Source of the DNA: Fredinandcohnia humi
Lineage (GTDB): Bacteria > Bacillota > Bacilli > Bacillales > Bacillaceae_L
Length of the DNA: 36,765 bases
Direction: 5' to 3'
Assembly: GCF_001439915.1 (NCBI RefSeq)
Contig: NZ_LMBW01000003.1
Location: forward strand, 37,175 to 73,939
Below are positions 17,065 to 24,879 of this stretch, in pieces. Under the pieces are notes generated by a model. The model had not been told where the DNA came from and searched no databases. It saw only the letters and a program-made list of their open reading frames with translations. The position numbers were made by a program, and so were the translations under genes. Position 1 is the first letter of the stretch. Each line of letters opens with the position of its first letter.

Positions 17065-17742
17065 TTGGAACTTGTAACGGATTTACAGGGTGCTTCATTG
17101 GGGGAAAAAATAGCGTATGATCTTCGCTTGCAAATCATAAAAGGTACCATTGAAAATGGAGAAACCTTGTCGGAAAATCAAGTAGCTTCTAAATTCGGTA
17201 CAAGTCGATCCCCTGTTAGAGAAGCGTTAAAAATCCTTCAGCATGAAGGTTTGATTCGGCTTGAAAGAATGGGGGCAGTGGTGCAAGGTTTAACCCCTAA
17301 AAGTATGAGCGAGTTATATGATGTAAGGATTTTAATTGAAAATTTTGCCATCAACAAACTTTTAGCGGATAACTGTGAAACGACTGTCGAGAAGCTTAGC
17401 ATCATCATTGATAAAATGGAAATGGCAGCTAAGCACAGGAATTTTGAGGAGTTCTCCTTTTATGATTTACAGTTTCATGAAACGATAATCGTTGATGCAA
17501 GACACGAGAGAATTTTTCACCTTTGGAATAGCATCAAGCAAATTATATATGCAGCATTGTTAGTCGCAACCGAGAATAGATTTCTGACGAGCGAACATGA
17601 GATTAACCCCCTATTGAATAAGCATCGTGAAATTGTACAATGTTTACAATCAAAGGATAGAAAGCAAGTAGAAAAAATGTTAAATGAACATTTTGAAGAT
17701 ATGATTGACAGCGTTGGAAAAAGTATATCAAAGGGACAGTAA
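17065..17742 (+). CDS. GntR family transcriptional regulator, FadR/FCD subfamily
   Basis: This 225-residue regulator has an N-terminal winged helix (about 10-75) with the GntR signature LSENQVASKFGTSRSPVREAL and wing GLIRLERMGAVVQG. A C-terminal all-helical FCD ligand domain carries D134 and H138 (DLQFHE), H187 and H209, a typical metal/ligand set for carboxylate effectors. It starts at TTG 17065 after GTGAGGG. It lies 112 bp after the yiaL-like gene and before the second zinc dehydrogenase gene. The two palindromes at 8338-8353 and 17818-17831 are its likely operators. The probable effector is the sugar acid or an intermediate. No copy of the palindrome is seen in its own upstream gap. Confidence 0.9.
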   Translation: MELVTDLQGASLGEKIAYDLRLQIIKGTIENGETLSENQVASKFGTSRSPVREALKILQHEGLIRLERMGAVVQGLTPKSMSELYDVRILIENFAINKLLADNCETTVEKLSIIIDKMEMAAKHRNFEEFSFYDLQFHETIIVDARHERIFHLWNSIKQIIYAALLVATENRFLTSEHEINPLLNKHREIVQCLQSKDRKQVEKMLNEHFEDMIDSVGKSISKGQ

Positions 17743-17808
17743 GTATGTGTATATAGGGACAGGTAAGGGGTATCCCTTAAGCATATAGAACGAAACTGTC
17801 CAATTACT

Positions 17809-17836
17809 TTGCTCCTAACTTGTCGACAAGTATACT
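17809..17836 (+). promoter_or_regulatory. Predicted promoter of the second zinc dehydrogenase gene
   Basis: TTGCTC (17809-17814) is followed after 16 bp by TATACT (17831-17836). The palindrome 17818-17831 fills the spacer, so binding there should block RNA polymerase. Confidence 0.45.
17818..17831. promoter_or_regulatory. GntR-type operator palindrome upstream of the second zinc dehydrogenase
   Basis: ACTTGTCGACAAGT is a perfect 14-bp palindrome sharing ACTTGTNNACAAGT with the site at 8338-8353. It overlaps a second 10-bp palindrome, AAGTATACTT (17828-17837), so the region offers two registers of the same half-site. It lies 24-76 bp downstream of the GntR gene's stop and before its neighbour's start. 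Confidence 0.7.
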
Positions 17837-17893
17837 TAAATGCAATGTGAAATTAGGTAAGTTCACTACAAGACTAGCAAAGGAGACAAGATG

Positions 17894-18913
17894 ATGAAAG
17901 CAATCATAGTTAATAAGCCATTTGAAGTGGAAATAAAAGAAGTACCAAAACCTGAAATTAATGATGGAAATGATATTATTATTAAAGTTTTAGCCGGTGG
18001 GATTTGTGGTTCAGATGTTGGTATCTACAATGGAACAAACTCTCTCGCTACATATCCGCGAATCATTGGCCACGAATTTGGTGGCATCATTGAGGCTGTA
18101 GGGGATCGTGTAACGAATGTAAAAGTGGGCGATTTAGTTGCTGTTGATAATGTCAATAGCTGTGGAAGATGTTATGCCTGCCTTACAGGCCACCATAATG
18201 TTTGTTCGACCGTAGAAGTAACAGGTGTTCACCGCGATGGTGGATTTGCTGAATACGTAAAAACGACTGAAGAAAATGCCTATAAAGTAAACAAAGATCA
18301 CATCAATCCGTTTCATGTGGCACTTGTTGAACCTTACTCAATTGGAGTTGAGGCGAATGAACGCGGTCGAATTACGAAAGGCGACAAGGTTTTGGTTATG
18401 GGCTCAGGTCCAATCGGGATAGCTGTTATGCAAGTAGCTAAATCTCGTGGTGCAGAAGTAATGATGACCGACCTCGTTAATACCCGTTTAGAGCGAGCAA
18501 TGGATATGGGAGCCGACAAAGTAGTGAACGTACTCGAAGAAAGCTTGACTGACGTTGTGAGCGAATTTACAAATGGTGAAGGACTTCCGGTGATTGTGGA
18601 CTCTGTTTGTACACCAAGAAGCTTAGAAGAAGCATTGGAATTGGTTTCTCCAGCTGGCCGGATTGTCTCACTAGGAACTGGTAATAAACCATCGGCAATT
18701 CCACAGGTTGCTTTTACAAAAAAAGGTGTAGATGTTGTTGGATCGCGATTAAATAATTACCGATTCCCACATGTAATCGAATTACTAGAATCAGGTGCGA
18801 TTACGCCAGAAAAAATGCACACACATACCTTCGAATTTACAGATGTCAAAGAGGCATTAGAAGAAGTAATGAACAACAAAGATGCCGTTTGTAAAGTGGT
18901 ACTCACATTCTAA
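17894..18913 (+). CDS. Zinc-dependent dehydrogenase resembling L-galactonate/L-gulonate 5-dehydrogenases
   Basis: This 339-residue MDR-superfamily enzyme has catalytic zinc ligands C38 (GGICGSD), H60 and E61 (GHEF). Structural zinc residues are C90, C93, C96 and C104 (SCGRCYACLTGHHNVC), and the Rossmann motif is GSGPIGIA. The overall look, with VTGVHRDGGFAEY and a C-terminal KVVLTF, recalls the RspB/LgoD group that oxidises L-gulonate or L-galactonate at C5; that is a memory-based comparison. AGGAG lies eight bases before ATG 17894; the ATG at 17891 is also possible. It is transcribed from its own operator-controlled promoter after the GntR gene, so it is probably in the same regulon as the operon starting at dlgD. 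Confidence 0.85.
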   Translation: MKAIIVNKPFEVEIKEVPKPEINDGNDIIIKVLAGGICGSDVGIYNGTNSLATYPRIIGHEFGGIIEAVGDRVTNVKVGDLVAVDNVNSCGRCYACLTGHHNVCSTVEVTGVHRDGGFAEYVKTTEENAYKVNKDHINPFHVALVEPYSIGVEANERGRITKGDKVLVMGSGPIGIAVMQVAKSRGAEVMMTDLVNTRLERAMDMGADKVVNVLEESLTDVVSEFTNGEGLPVIVDSVCTPRSLEEALELVSPAGRIVSLGTGNKPSAIPQVAFTKKGVDVVGSRLNNYRFPHVIELLESGAITPEKMHTHTFEFTDVKEALEEVMNNKDAVCKVVLTF

Positions 18914-19056
18914 AAGGTGGCTGTAAGGTCAGTGGGTCAATAGAACCACATGTGTATCCCTAACCCAACTTTCGACTCATTTTTACAGAAAATAAAGGTA
19001 TTTGTCGGATTCCTGTGTAATTTGTAGAAATGAAGCTACGAAAGGGAGGAATTGGA

Positions 19057-19419
19057 ATGAAAAAGATGGTTAAAGTTTTAGGAAGTATGCTTGTGCTACT
19101 GATGCTTGCCATACCTGGAAACTCTGCATTTGCACATGGCGATGATTGCAAATGTGGCGTAACCTATTTACAAGGAGCAGAACGCAACAAGGCTGTTGCG
19201 AACACATTGAAGCTTGCCGAGTTTTCAAAGGTGAAAAAGGACTTAGGCAAAGAGGGCTACAAGTTTGCCGGAGCCAACCAGGTGATGGTGGTCACAATGC
19301 CGTTTGATGGAGAAATTTTTACAATCGTTGCAGTTCCATTTGTACATAAAAATGGCGACGCAAAGTATGCAGGCTTTACAAATGGGAAGTTTTCAGGATT
19401 TCAAGGACCAATGGAATAA
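19057..19419 (+). CDS. Small secreted protein of unknown function
   Basis: This 120-residue protein has a clear signal peptide (MKKMVKVLGSMLVLLMLAIP, cleavage probably after NSAFA, before HGDD). The mature part of about 94 residues opens with HGDDCKCGV, a Cys-His cluster that could bind metal or form a disulfide. It continues with an amphipathic helical stretch and a beta-rich end (MVVTMPFDGEIFTIVAVPF). I do not recognise a family. GGGAGG seven bases upstream fixes ATG 19057 over the earlier in-frame ATG at 19030. It is a single gene with its own terminator. Confidence 0.75.
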   Translation: MKKMVKVLGSMLVLLMLAIPGNSAFAHGDDCKCGVTYLQGAERNKAVANTLKLAEFSKVKKDLGKEGYKFAGANQVMVVTMPFDGEIFTIVAVPFVHKNGDAKYAGFTNGKFSGFQGPME

Positions 19420-19428
19420 ACGTATTTT

Positions 19429-19457
19429 CAACCCCTAACAAATTGTTGGGGGTTTTG
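19429..19457 (+). terminator. Intrinsic terminator after the secreted protein gene
   Basis: AACCCCTAACAA pairs with TTGTTGGGGGTT around a short loop, followed by TTTTG. Confidence 0.75.
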
Positions 19458-19547
19458 TTGTGAAATTGTCACAATTTTCCTTTGAAAAGTTTGTTGAATA
19501 GTGTAGAATGGATTTTAATTGGAAAATAAGATTGGTAGGTAAAAAGA

Positions 19548-19676
19548 ATGAGTACCGAACAACTTTTAAAAATAATGATTGACATCCAGAAAAAGGTAGA
19601 AGACACAACTTCTATTACAACAGAAGAGGTCATGCAGGACCTTATTGGTAGATTGAAAGAGTGTCAATCCGCTTAA
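19548..19676 (+). CDS. Possible 42-residue cytosolic peptide
   Basis: A short ORF begins at ATG 19548 after GGTAGGT and ends in TAA at 19674-19676. The peptide (MSTEQLLKIMIDIQKKVEDT, then TSITTEEVMQDLIGRLKE and a final CQSA) is an amphipathic helical pair with sensible codon use. An intrinsic terminator follows about 20 bases later. No family is recognised. The terminator and coding-like composition support it; the weak ribosome binding site argues for caution. Confidence 0.5.
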   Translation: MSTEQLLKIMIDIQKKVEDTTSITTEEVMQDLIGRLKECQSA

Positions 19677-19697
19677 GTTCAATAATACCGCAAAACC

Positions 19698-19724
19698 GAA
19701 GTCAGGGGGAACTCTGGCTTTTTC
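19698..19724 (+). terminator. Intrinsic terminator after the 42-residue ORF
   Basis: AAGTCAG pairs with CTGGCTT (one G-T) around an eight-base loop, followed by TTTTTC. Confidence 0.65.
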
Positions 19725-19814
19725 GTGTTTTTGTCAAAATAAAGCCCTTTCACAATCTCCTGAAATATGAGAATATAGATTTATTGAGGATCAGAACGAA
19801 AAGGAGGAATTCCG

Positions 19815-20786
19815 ATGACAAAGGTTCGGTTTGGTGTTTTATCTACAGCAAAAATTGCAAGAAATACATTGATTCCAGCGATGGAGCGCGCGCATAATGC
19901 GGAGGTCGTGGCTGTTGCGAGTGAAAGCGGGAAGGCGAAGGATTTTGCATTAGAGCTTGGCATTCCTAAGTATTATGAATCCTACACAGATTTATTGAAT
20001 GATCCTGAAATTGATGCAGTGTACATACCACTTCCAAATCAGCTACATAAACAATGGGCGATTGAAGCAGCGAAACACGGCAAGCATGTGCTATGTGAGA
20101 AACCAGCTGCGTTGACATCACAAGACGTTGAAGAAATGGCGGCCGCTTTTAAAGAAAACAATGTGATTTTTATGGAAGCGTTCATGTATCAATTCCACCC
20201 TCAGCATAACCGCGTGAAGGAAATCATTGCGGCTGGTGAAATCGGCGATGTGAAGTTGATCCGTTCGACGTTCTCTTTCCTTCATGATTTAAATTCTGGA
20301 AGCATTAAAATGCAAAAGGATCTTGGCGGCGGTGTGCTTTATGATGTGGGCTGCTACTGCATCCATGCAAGTCGCTTAATTACGGGCGAAGAACCAGTTG
20401 AGGTGAAGGCGTCAGCGAATCTTAATCCAACACATGATGTCGACATTACCGCAGCGGGTACATTGAAATTTGCGAGTGGTGTCATTGCGAATTTTGATGT
20501 GAGCTTCGAGCAATCATTTAAGGCATCATACGAGGTTGTTGGTACAAAAGGGTCTATTCTAGCAAGACATGCATTCCGTCCGGACAATGAAGGTGGAAAT
20601 GGAGTGCTTATTGTGAATGCAGAAGCTGGCGGGCGTGAAGAAACAATTCAAGGTGACCAGTATAAGCTTCAGGTTGAGCATTTTGCCGAATGTGTTCTTT
20701 CCAATAAACAGCCGATATACAGCGCAGAAGAAACATTGAAAAATATGCGTGTAATTGAACAGGCGCTAGCGTCTGCACGCAATTAA
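19815..20786 (+). CDS. Gfo/Idh/MocA family oxidoreductase (second copy)
   Basis: This 323-residue NAD(P)-dependent oxidoreductase has the N-terminal motif VRFGVLSTAKIARNTLIPA, where the usual GxGxxG is replaced by GVLSTAKIA, as in dimeric dihydrodiol dehydrogenase-like members. It has the EKP motif (VLCEKPAA) and GGGVLYDVGCYCIHASRLI in the C-terminal domain. Such enzymes act on sugars or trans-diols; the substrate is unknown. AAGGAGG precedes the ATG. It stands alone with its own terminator, outside the GntR cluster, and is only distantly similar to the protein at 15493. Confidence 0.88.
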   Translation: MTKVRFGVLSTAKIARNTLIPAMERAHNAEVVAVASESGKAKDFALELGIPKYYESYTDLLNDPEIDAVYIPLPNQLHKQWAIEAAKHGKHVLCEKPAALTSQDVEEMAAAFKENNVIFMEAFMYQFHPQHNRVKEIIAAGEIGDVKLIRSTFSFLHDLNSGSIKMQKDLGGGVLYDVGCYCIHASRLITGEEPVEVKASANLNPTHDVDITAAGTLKFASGVIANFDVSFEQSFKASYEVVGTKGSILARHAFRPDNEGGNGVLIVNAEAGGREETIQGDQYKLQVEHFAECVLSNKQPIYSAEETLKNMRVIEQALASARN

Positions 20787-20787
20787 A

Positions 20788-20813
20788 AGTCAACCCCTGG
20801 GTTGGCTTTTTTT
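20788..20813 (+). terminator. Intrinsic terminator after the second Gfo/Idh gene
   Basis: AGTCAACCC-ct-GGGTTGGCT is a near-perfect stem followed by seven T residues. Confidence 0.85.
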
Positions 20814-20927
20814 AACGTCCACATTGAAGATCCCCCTCACTAAATCTACCAAAAATTTTTCTAGTAAAAATGTATATCTATCAAAAATCGGGTAATACTA
20901 GATTACTAGTGATAGAACGTTACAAAC

Positions 20928-20956
20928 GGAACCAGTGGAACCGTCCCCGTGGTTCT
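20928..20956. repeat. REP-like hairpin, short variant
   Basis: GAACCA (20929-20934) pairs with TGGTTC (20950-20955) around GTGGAACCGTCCCCG. The wording GGAACCGTCCCCGTGGTTC is a rearranged relative of the GGGGACAGGTTC hairpins at 22901, 28525, 34199 and 36440. It sits just before the 29-residue ORF. Confidence 0.45.
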
Positions 20957-20977
20957 TAAAAATGGAGGGATTCTAGG

Positions 20978-21067
20978 ATGAAGGCAAGTGTTGAGTTACC
21001 AGAGGTGCTGCCGGCAAGCAAGGATGATTTTTTGAGGTTATTACTCGATTTACTAGTAAAAAAGTAA
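20978..21067 (+). CDS. Possible 29-residue peptide
   Basis: The ORF ATG 20978 to TAA 21065-21067 encodes MKASVELPEVLPASKDDFLR followed by LLLDLLVKK, a short acidic stretch then an amphipathic or hydrophobic helix with a basic end. GGAGGG nine bases upstream is a good ribosome binding site, and a terminator follows at 21131-21167. No homologue is recognised. A regulatory or membrane-associated micropeptide is possible. Confidence 0.5.
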   Translation: MKASVELPEVLPASKDDFLRLLLDLLVKK

Positions 21068-21130
21068 TAGAAATGGCGATGTCGAGTATTGTTGAAAACG
21101 ATAAAAACTTATATACTAATAGGTAGAAAA

Positions 21131-21167
21131 GCATTGGCCAAGTCTGTTAGAATTGGCTTATTTTTTT
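21131..21167 (+). terminator. Intrinsic terminator upstream of the chemoreceptor gene
   Basis: GCCAA (21137-21141) pairs with TTGGC (21153-21157), followed by TTATTTTTTT. It closes the short transcript containing the 29-residue ORF. Confidence 0.6.
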
Positions 21168-21207
21168 GCCTGTTTTTTCAATATTGAACAAGAAAGAGGT
21201 ACCATGG

Positions 21208-22887
21208 ATGAAAAAGATTCGCACGCGATTATTTGCTAGTTTTTTTACCATTATCATCCTTTGTATAGGCTTAGCGACCTATAATTATTTCGCAGTGTCT
21301 AATATGAATCAGAAAACGGACGGCGTGGTGTCCGAGGAGCTCCCTGTTTTACAAGAATATAATAATTTGAAATACAATATTGCGCAAAGCATTGGGTTGG
21401 CTCGCGGCTATGTGCTGTACGGGGAAACTTCCTATAGAAATGATTACGATGTCTATTCGGTGGAATTTGACTTAACCGATCGAAAGTTAAGCGCAATGAA
21501 AATCGAAGAAGTCGGTGATCTTTTACAAGAAACGAAAAAATGGCGTGATATGATCAATGAATACGTGTTCATTCCTTATGGAAGCGGCGATACCGAGCTT
21601 GCGAAGCATAATCTGCAGACACACGTTCAGCCTGCAGCAAGGAGCTTGATGGACGATGTGAGGAAGCTATCAAATGATCGTGAAAGACAGATTGCGGGGG
21701 CAGGAAAGGACGTAGTGAAGTACGGTGAGGTGACAAACCTCGTTGGACTTGCGGTGGCAGCAATTGCGATTATATTGGGAACAATCATTTCGATTTATAC
21801 GTCTGAAGTGATTGCAAGACCCGTGAAAAATGTGGCAAGTCGCATGAGGGCCATTTCGAATGGCGAGCTTCAGGCGGATCCTATTAAATCAAAGCTGAAG
21901 GATGAAATTGGCCAACTCGTAACAGCGGTCAATGGTATGAACGAAAACCTAAGAGGCATGGTCAAGCAAATGGCTGGCGTATCCGACAATGTAACTAGCC
22001 AAAGTGAGGAATTGACCCAGTATGCGGATGAGGTCATGGCTGGCAGCCAGCAAATCGCCGTCACGATGGAGGAACTCTCACGCGGTGCTGAGGACCAGGC
22101 AACTTCATCGACCATTTTAATTGAAAAAATGTCCAATTTCTCGCAGGAAATCATGCAGGTTGCGGTTAAGGGTGACGACATTAAGAATTAGTCACAAGGA
22201 ATGTTAACCCTGACAAACGGTGGCAGTGCCTATATGGAAACATCAATTCAACAGATGAACAGCATCTATGAAAAAATGAAACAGTCCCACACCATGGTGG
22301 TTGGGCTGGACAACAAAACGAATGAAATTACGAAGCTTGTGAATGTGATTCAAGAAATCGCGGGACAAACGAATCTTTTAGCATTAAACGCAGCAATTGA
22401 GGCAGCAAGGGCAGGTGAACATGGAAAAGGCTTCGCGGTTGTCGCGGACGAGGTTCGCAAGCTCGCTGAACAGGTCGGAAAATCCGTCGCTGAAATTACC
22501 TTGATTGTAAAAGATATTCAACATGAATCAAAGCAAGTCGTTCAGTCCTTGGATGACGGCTACCAATCCGTAGAAGAAGGTACTGCACAAATCCAAACAA
22601 CTGGCAAAACGTTTAATGAGTTAAAGCAGAAAATCGATGAGATCGGCACCCAAATCGAGGCAATGTCCGGATCCCTTTATAGTGTGCTCGATGATACAAG
22701 AGAGATCAGCGGAGCCATCGAAGGAATTGCTGCTGTGGCAGAAGAATCCGCTGCAGGCGTCGAAGAAGTATCCGCAACTGCTCAGCAATCCAGCAGTTCA
22801 ATGGAAGAAGTCACAAAAAGTGCCAAACAACTCGAAGAAAATGCTGGCGAACTAAACACATTAATCCAGCAATTCAAGTTGAAGTAG
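21208..22887 (+). pseudogene. Methyl-accepting chemotaxis protein interrupted by an in-frame TAG
   Basis: One continuous frame of 560 codons encodes a complete chemoreceptor except for TAG at 22189-22191 (codon 328). Before it come TM1 (about 8-28), an extracytoplasmic four-helix sensor, TM2 (about 176-198), a HAMP domain and the first signalling helix. After it the same frame continues [11 protein letters not shown] and reaches the conserved hairpin tip [20 protein letters not shown] (about 385-405) and the C-terminal helix. No frameshift is needed; CAG to TAG by a single C-to-T change would explain it. ATG 21208 follows AGAGGT at about seven bases. The truncated product would lack the CheA/CheW-binding tip, so the gene is probably inactive unless TAG is read through or is a sequencing error. 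Confidence 0.85.
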
Positions 22888-22900
22888 AATTTCAAGATTC

Positions 22901-22977
22901 GGAGGGTCACGGGGACAGGTACACTGTCCCATTTGCCCACCAGTTGGGACGAAGGACCTGACCCTCTGTCCCGAAAG
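22901..22977. repeat. REP-like hairpin element
   Basis: An outer stem AGGGTCA/TGACCCT encloses GGGGACAGGTACACTGTCCC, itself a hairpin (GGGACA/TGTCCC). The block GGGTCAnGGGGACAGGT recurs at 36440 and, reversed, at 34199. It lies between the chemoreceptor gene and the DUF4083-like gene. Confidence 0.7.
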
Positions 22978-22993
22978 AGGAGGGTAACCCCAC

Positions 22994-23143
22994 GTGTTAA
23001 ATATCGGAGACATTCTTTTTCAATTATTTGCACTTCTCGTTCCTCTAAGTTTTGTTGCGGTTCTCGTCTATGTTGTGCGTTTTTCAAGGCGTATCAAACG
23101 GGTGGAAGCGAAGTTAGATGAAATTTCAAAAAAGGTAAAGTAA
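22994..23143 (+). CDS. Short single-pass membrane protein (DUF4083-like)
   Basis: This is a 49-residue peptide: MLNIGDILFQLFALLVPLSF, then VAVLVYVVRF, then a basic/acidic tail SRRIKRVEAKLDEISKKVK. It has one transmembrane helix and a cytoplasmic coiled tail, matching the layout of Bacillus DUF4083 proteins as I recall them. The start is GTG 22994 after GAGGAGGG (gap of about nine bases). A good terminator follows directly. Function unknown. Confidence 0.65.
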   Translation: MLNIGDILFQLFALLVPLSFVAVLVYVVRFSRRIKRVEAKLDEISKKVK

Positions 23144-23177
23144 AGACTTGGGAGATGATCTCAAGTCTTTCTTTTTG
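23144..23177 (+). terminator. Intrinsic terminator after the DUF4083-like gene
   Basis: AGACTTG pairs with CAAGTCT with further pairing inside, followed by TTCTTTTT. Confidence 0.8.
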
Positions 23178-23205
23178 GGGAATAGTTGTGGCGGCGGATA
23201 CCATG

Positions 23206-23234
23206 TAAAAAGGATGCCTCGCGCGCTGGCACCC
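23206..23234 (-). terminator. Intrinsic terminator of the minus-strand secreted protein gene
   Basis: On the minus strand GGGTGCC-agcgcgcga-GGCATCC is followed by TTTTT. The stem begins at the last base of the gene's stop codon. Confidence 0.7.
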
Positions 23235-23686
23235 TACATTTTTACGCTCATTTTTACGTTCCGAAACATGAATGTGGATTGCTCTTGCTTGTTTGTGAGC
23301 ACCATTGCATCGATTTGAGAAGTGGTATCCTGAAGCTCAACCTCAAGCTGAATCGTTCGCCACGGGTCATGCAAGCCAATCACCGGCGACACTGTTTCGG
23401 CTAAAAAAGTTCCACGGGCATCAGTCTCGTCGACAAGTAAATAAACGGCAGCCTCACCCTTCACCTGGACCTCGAATACAATTGTTTCTCCACCTTTAAC
23501 GCCTTTTGGCGAAAAAACAAAACCTTCATTTTCCTCGGCACCCTTTGTTTTTACCTCATATGTACCTTCCTCAACTTTTACCACCGTCGCACTCACACCA
23601 AAAAAAGGCGACTTCTCCGCAGCACTCAAGGGCGAAATAGATATAAATAATAACGCTATACTAAGTAAAGTTTTAATTTTTATCAT
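23234..23686 (-). CDS. Secreted protein with predicted beta-sandwich, unknown function
   Basis: This 150-residue protein has a signal peptide (MIKIKTLLSIALLFISISPL, cleavage likely after SAA). The mature part is beta-rich (TIVFEVQVKGEAAVYLLVDE, later TIQLEVELQ and FMFRNVKMSV), resembling a carbohydrate-binding or jelly-roll module of about 120 residues. No catalytic motif is visible. The start at 23686 is set by GGAGG; the upstream in-frame ATGs lack ribosome binding sites. It lies downstream of the LCP gene on the same strand but beyond a terminator, so it is probably separately expressed. Confidence 0.7.
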   Translation of the reverse strand: MIKIKTLLSIALLFISISPLSAAEKSPFFGVSATVVKVEEGTYEVKTKGAEENEGFVFSPKGVKGGETIVFEVQVKGEAAVYLLVDETDARGTFLAETVSPVIGLHDPWRTIQLEVELQDTTSQIDAMVLTNKQEQSTFMFRNVKMSVKM

Positions 23687-23759
23687 GAAAACCTCCTTTG
23701 GAAAACAAGCCTGTCCCATTTTAGTATGTGGAAAAAGGAGGAAAATATGTGAGGGCATA

Positions 23760-23795
23760 TAAAAAAGCAACCGGCAAATGACCGATTGCTTTTCA
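23760..23795 (-). terminator. Intrinsic terminator of the LCP gene
   Basis: On the minus strand AAGCAATCGG pairs with CCGGTTGCTT, followed by TTTTTT. Confidence 0.8.
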
Positions 23796-23800
23796 CAAAT

Positions 23801-24730
23801 TTATTTGATTTCCAAATGTGTTTTCAAACGAGTTGAGACGGCTTGGCGTTCCTCTTCGGAGACGATCCAGTACCATGCGTCAAGGGTTTGACCAATACCA
23901 TTAATACTGAATTGCTCAATGTTATGGCGAGCATCCTTATATTTCGATTGGATGGTTTTCATTTCATCAAAGGAAACATCGGTTGTTACATTCGTGCCAA
24001 GGACACCAAGGATGTCATCAATTTTTGTGACAGAAGTGAAGTTTGCGCCTTTATCGATAATCCCTTGGATCACCTGCTTTTGGCGATCCTGTCGACCGAA
24101 GTCACCACGAGGATCGTCATAACGCATCCGCGCATAACTAAGGGCTTGTTGACCGTTTAAGGTCTGTGGACCTTCACCGAATGAGGCACCATCATAGGAG
24201 AACGCAAATGTGCTGTTCACCTGAACGCCGCCAAGAGCATCAACGATTTGCTGCAGACCTTCCATGTTCACCTTCACATAGTAGTCAATTGGTACATCTA
24301 AAAACTTTTCGACAGAATTGATTGTCATATCCACACCACCAAATGCATACGCATGGTTGATTTTATCCTGAACGCCTTTGCCGACAATTTCAACGCGCGT
24401 ATCACGCGGAATGCTTAACATTTGCATGGATTTCGTATGTGGATTAACGGTAACCATGATTAACGAATCGGTACGACCCTTGTCGCCCGCGCGTTCATCC
24501 ACACCCATGAGCAGGATTGAAATCGGTTCCGCTTTTGAGATATCAATATCCTTCGTACGTAGGTCGGATGGAGCACGGTCACTATGCATTTTTCCAACCG
24601 TACTGGCAACAGATTGATATAAATAAACGGCGTACCCACCGATAGCTAAAAATAAAACAAGGGCGACTGTTCCAACAACTTTTGGCCATTTTCGTTTCGT
24701 TTGTTTCGAATGGCGATTAACTCGACTCAT
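23801..24730 (-). CDS. LCP (LytR-CpsA-Psr) family cell-wall glycopolymer ligase
   Basis: This 309-residue membrane-anchored protein has a short basic cytosolic N-terminus, one TM helix (about 18-36, VVGTVALVLFLAIGGYAVYL) and an extracellular LCP domain. Conserved LCP residues include ILLMGVDERAGDKGRTDSL (acidic and arginine residues that hold the pyrophosphate and metal) and SIPRDTRV. The C-terminal half has LNGQQALSYARMRYDD and DFGRQDRQKQVI. These enzymes attach teichoic acid or similar polymers from a lipid carrier to peptidoglycan. ATG 24730 is preferred over the in-frame ATG 24751 because AAAGGTG precedes it at a suitable distance. It is transcribed away from repeat array 2. Confidence 0.93.
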   Translation of the reverse strand: MSRVNRHSKQTKRKWPKVVGTVALVLFLAIGGYAVYLYQSVASTVGKMHSDRAPSDLRTKDIDISKAEPISILLMGVDERAGDKGRTDSLIMVTVNPHTKSMQMLSIPRDTRVEIVGKGVQDKINHAYAFGGVDMTINSVEKFLDVPIDYYVKVNMEGLQQIVDALGGVQVNSTFAFSYDGASFGEGPQTLNGQQALSYARMRYDDPRGDFGRQDRQKQVIQGIIDKGANFTSVTKIDDILGVLGTNVTTDVSFDEMKTIQSKYKDARHNIEQFSINGIGQTLDAWYWIVSEEERQAVSTRLKTHLEIK

Positions 24731-24879
24731 TTTTATCAACACCTTTATCATAGTTTACTAGCTGATTAAAATAGTACACAAGTATTAGACGTTTGAGAAG
24801 AGGAAAAGTTACATAAATGTCGAAAAAAGTAATTTTGGAGCACGCGAATTGTCGAAGTGAGGGGAATAGGTTGTGAGAA

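Noticed and set aside
17751-17806. REP-like copy around GGGACAGG...CTGTCC after the GntR gene
   Set aside because: Only the outer five bases match; the interior lacks the GGTTC block, so it was not counted.
24755-24790. Third GntR operator (TACTTGTGTAC on the minus strand upstream of the LCP gene)
   Set aside because: Only one half resembles ACTTGTNNACAAGT, and the gene has no link to sugar-acid catabolism.
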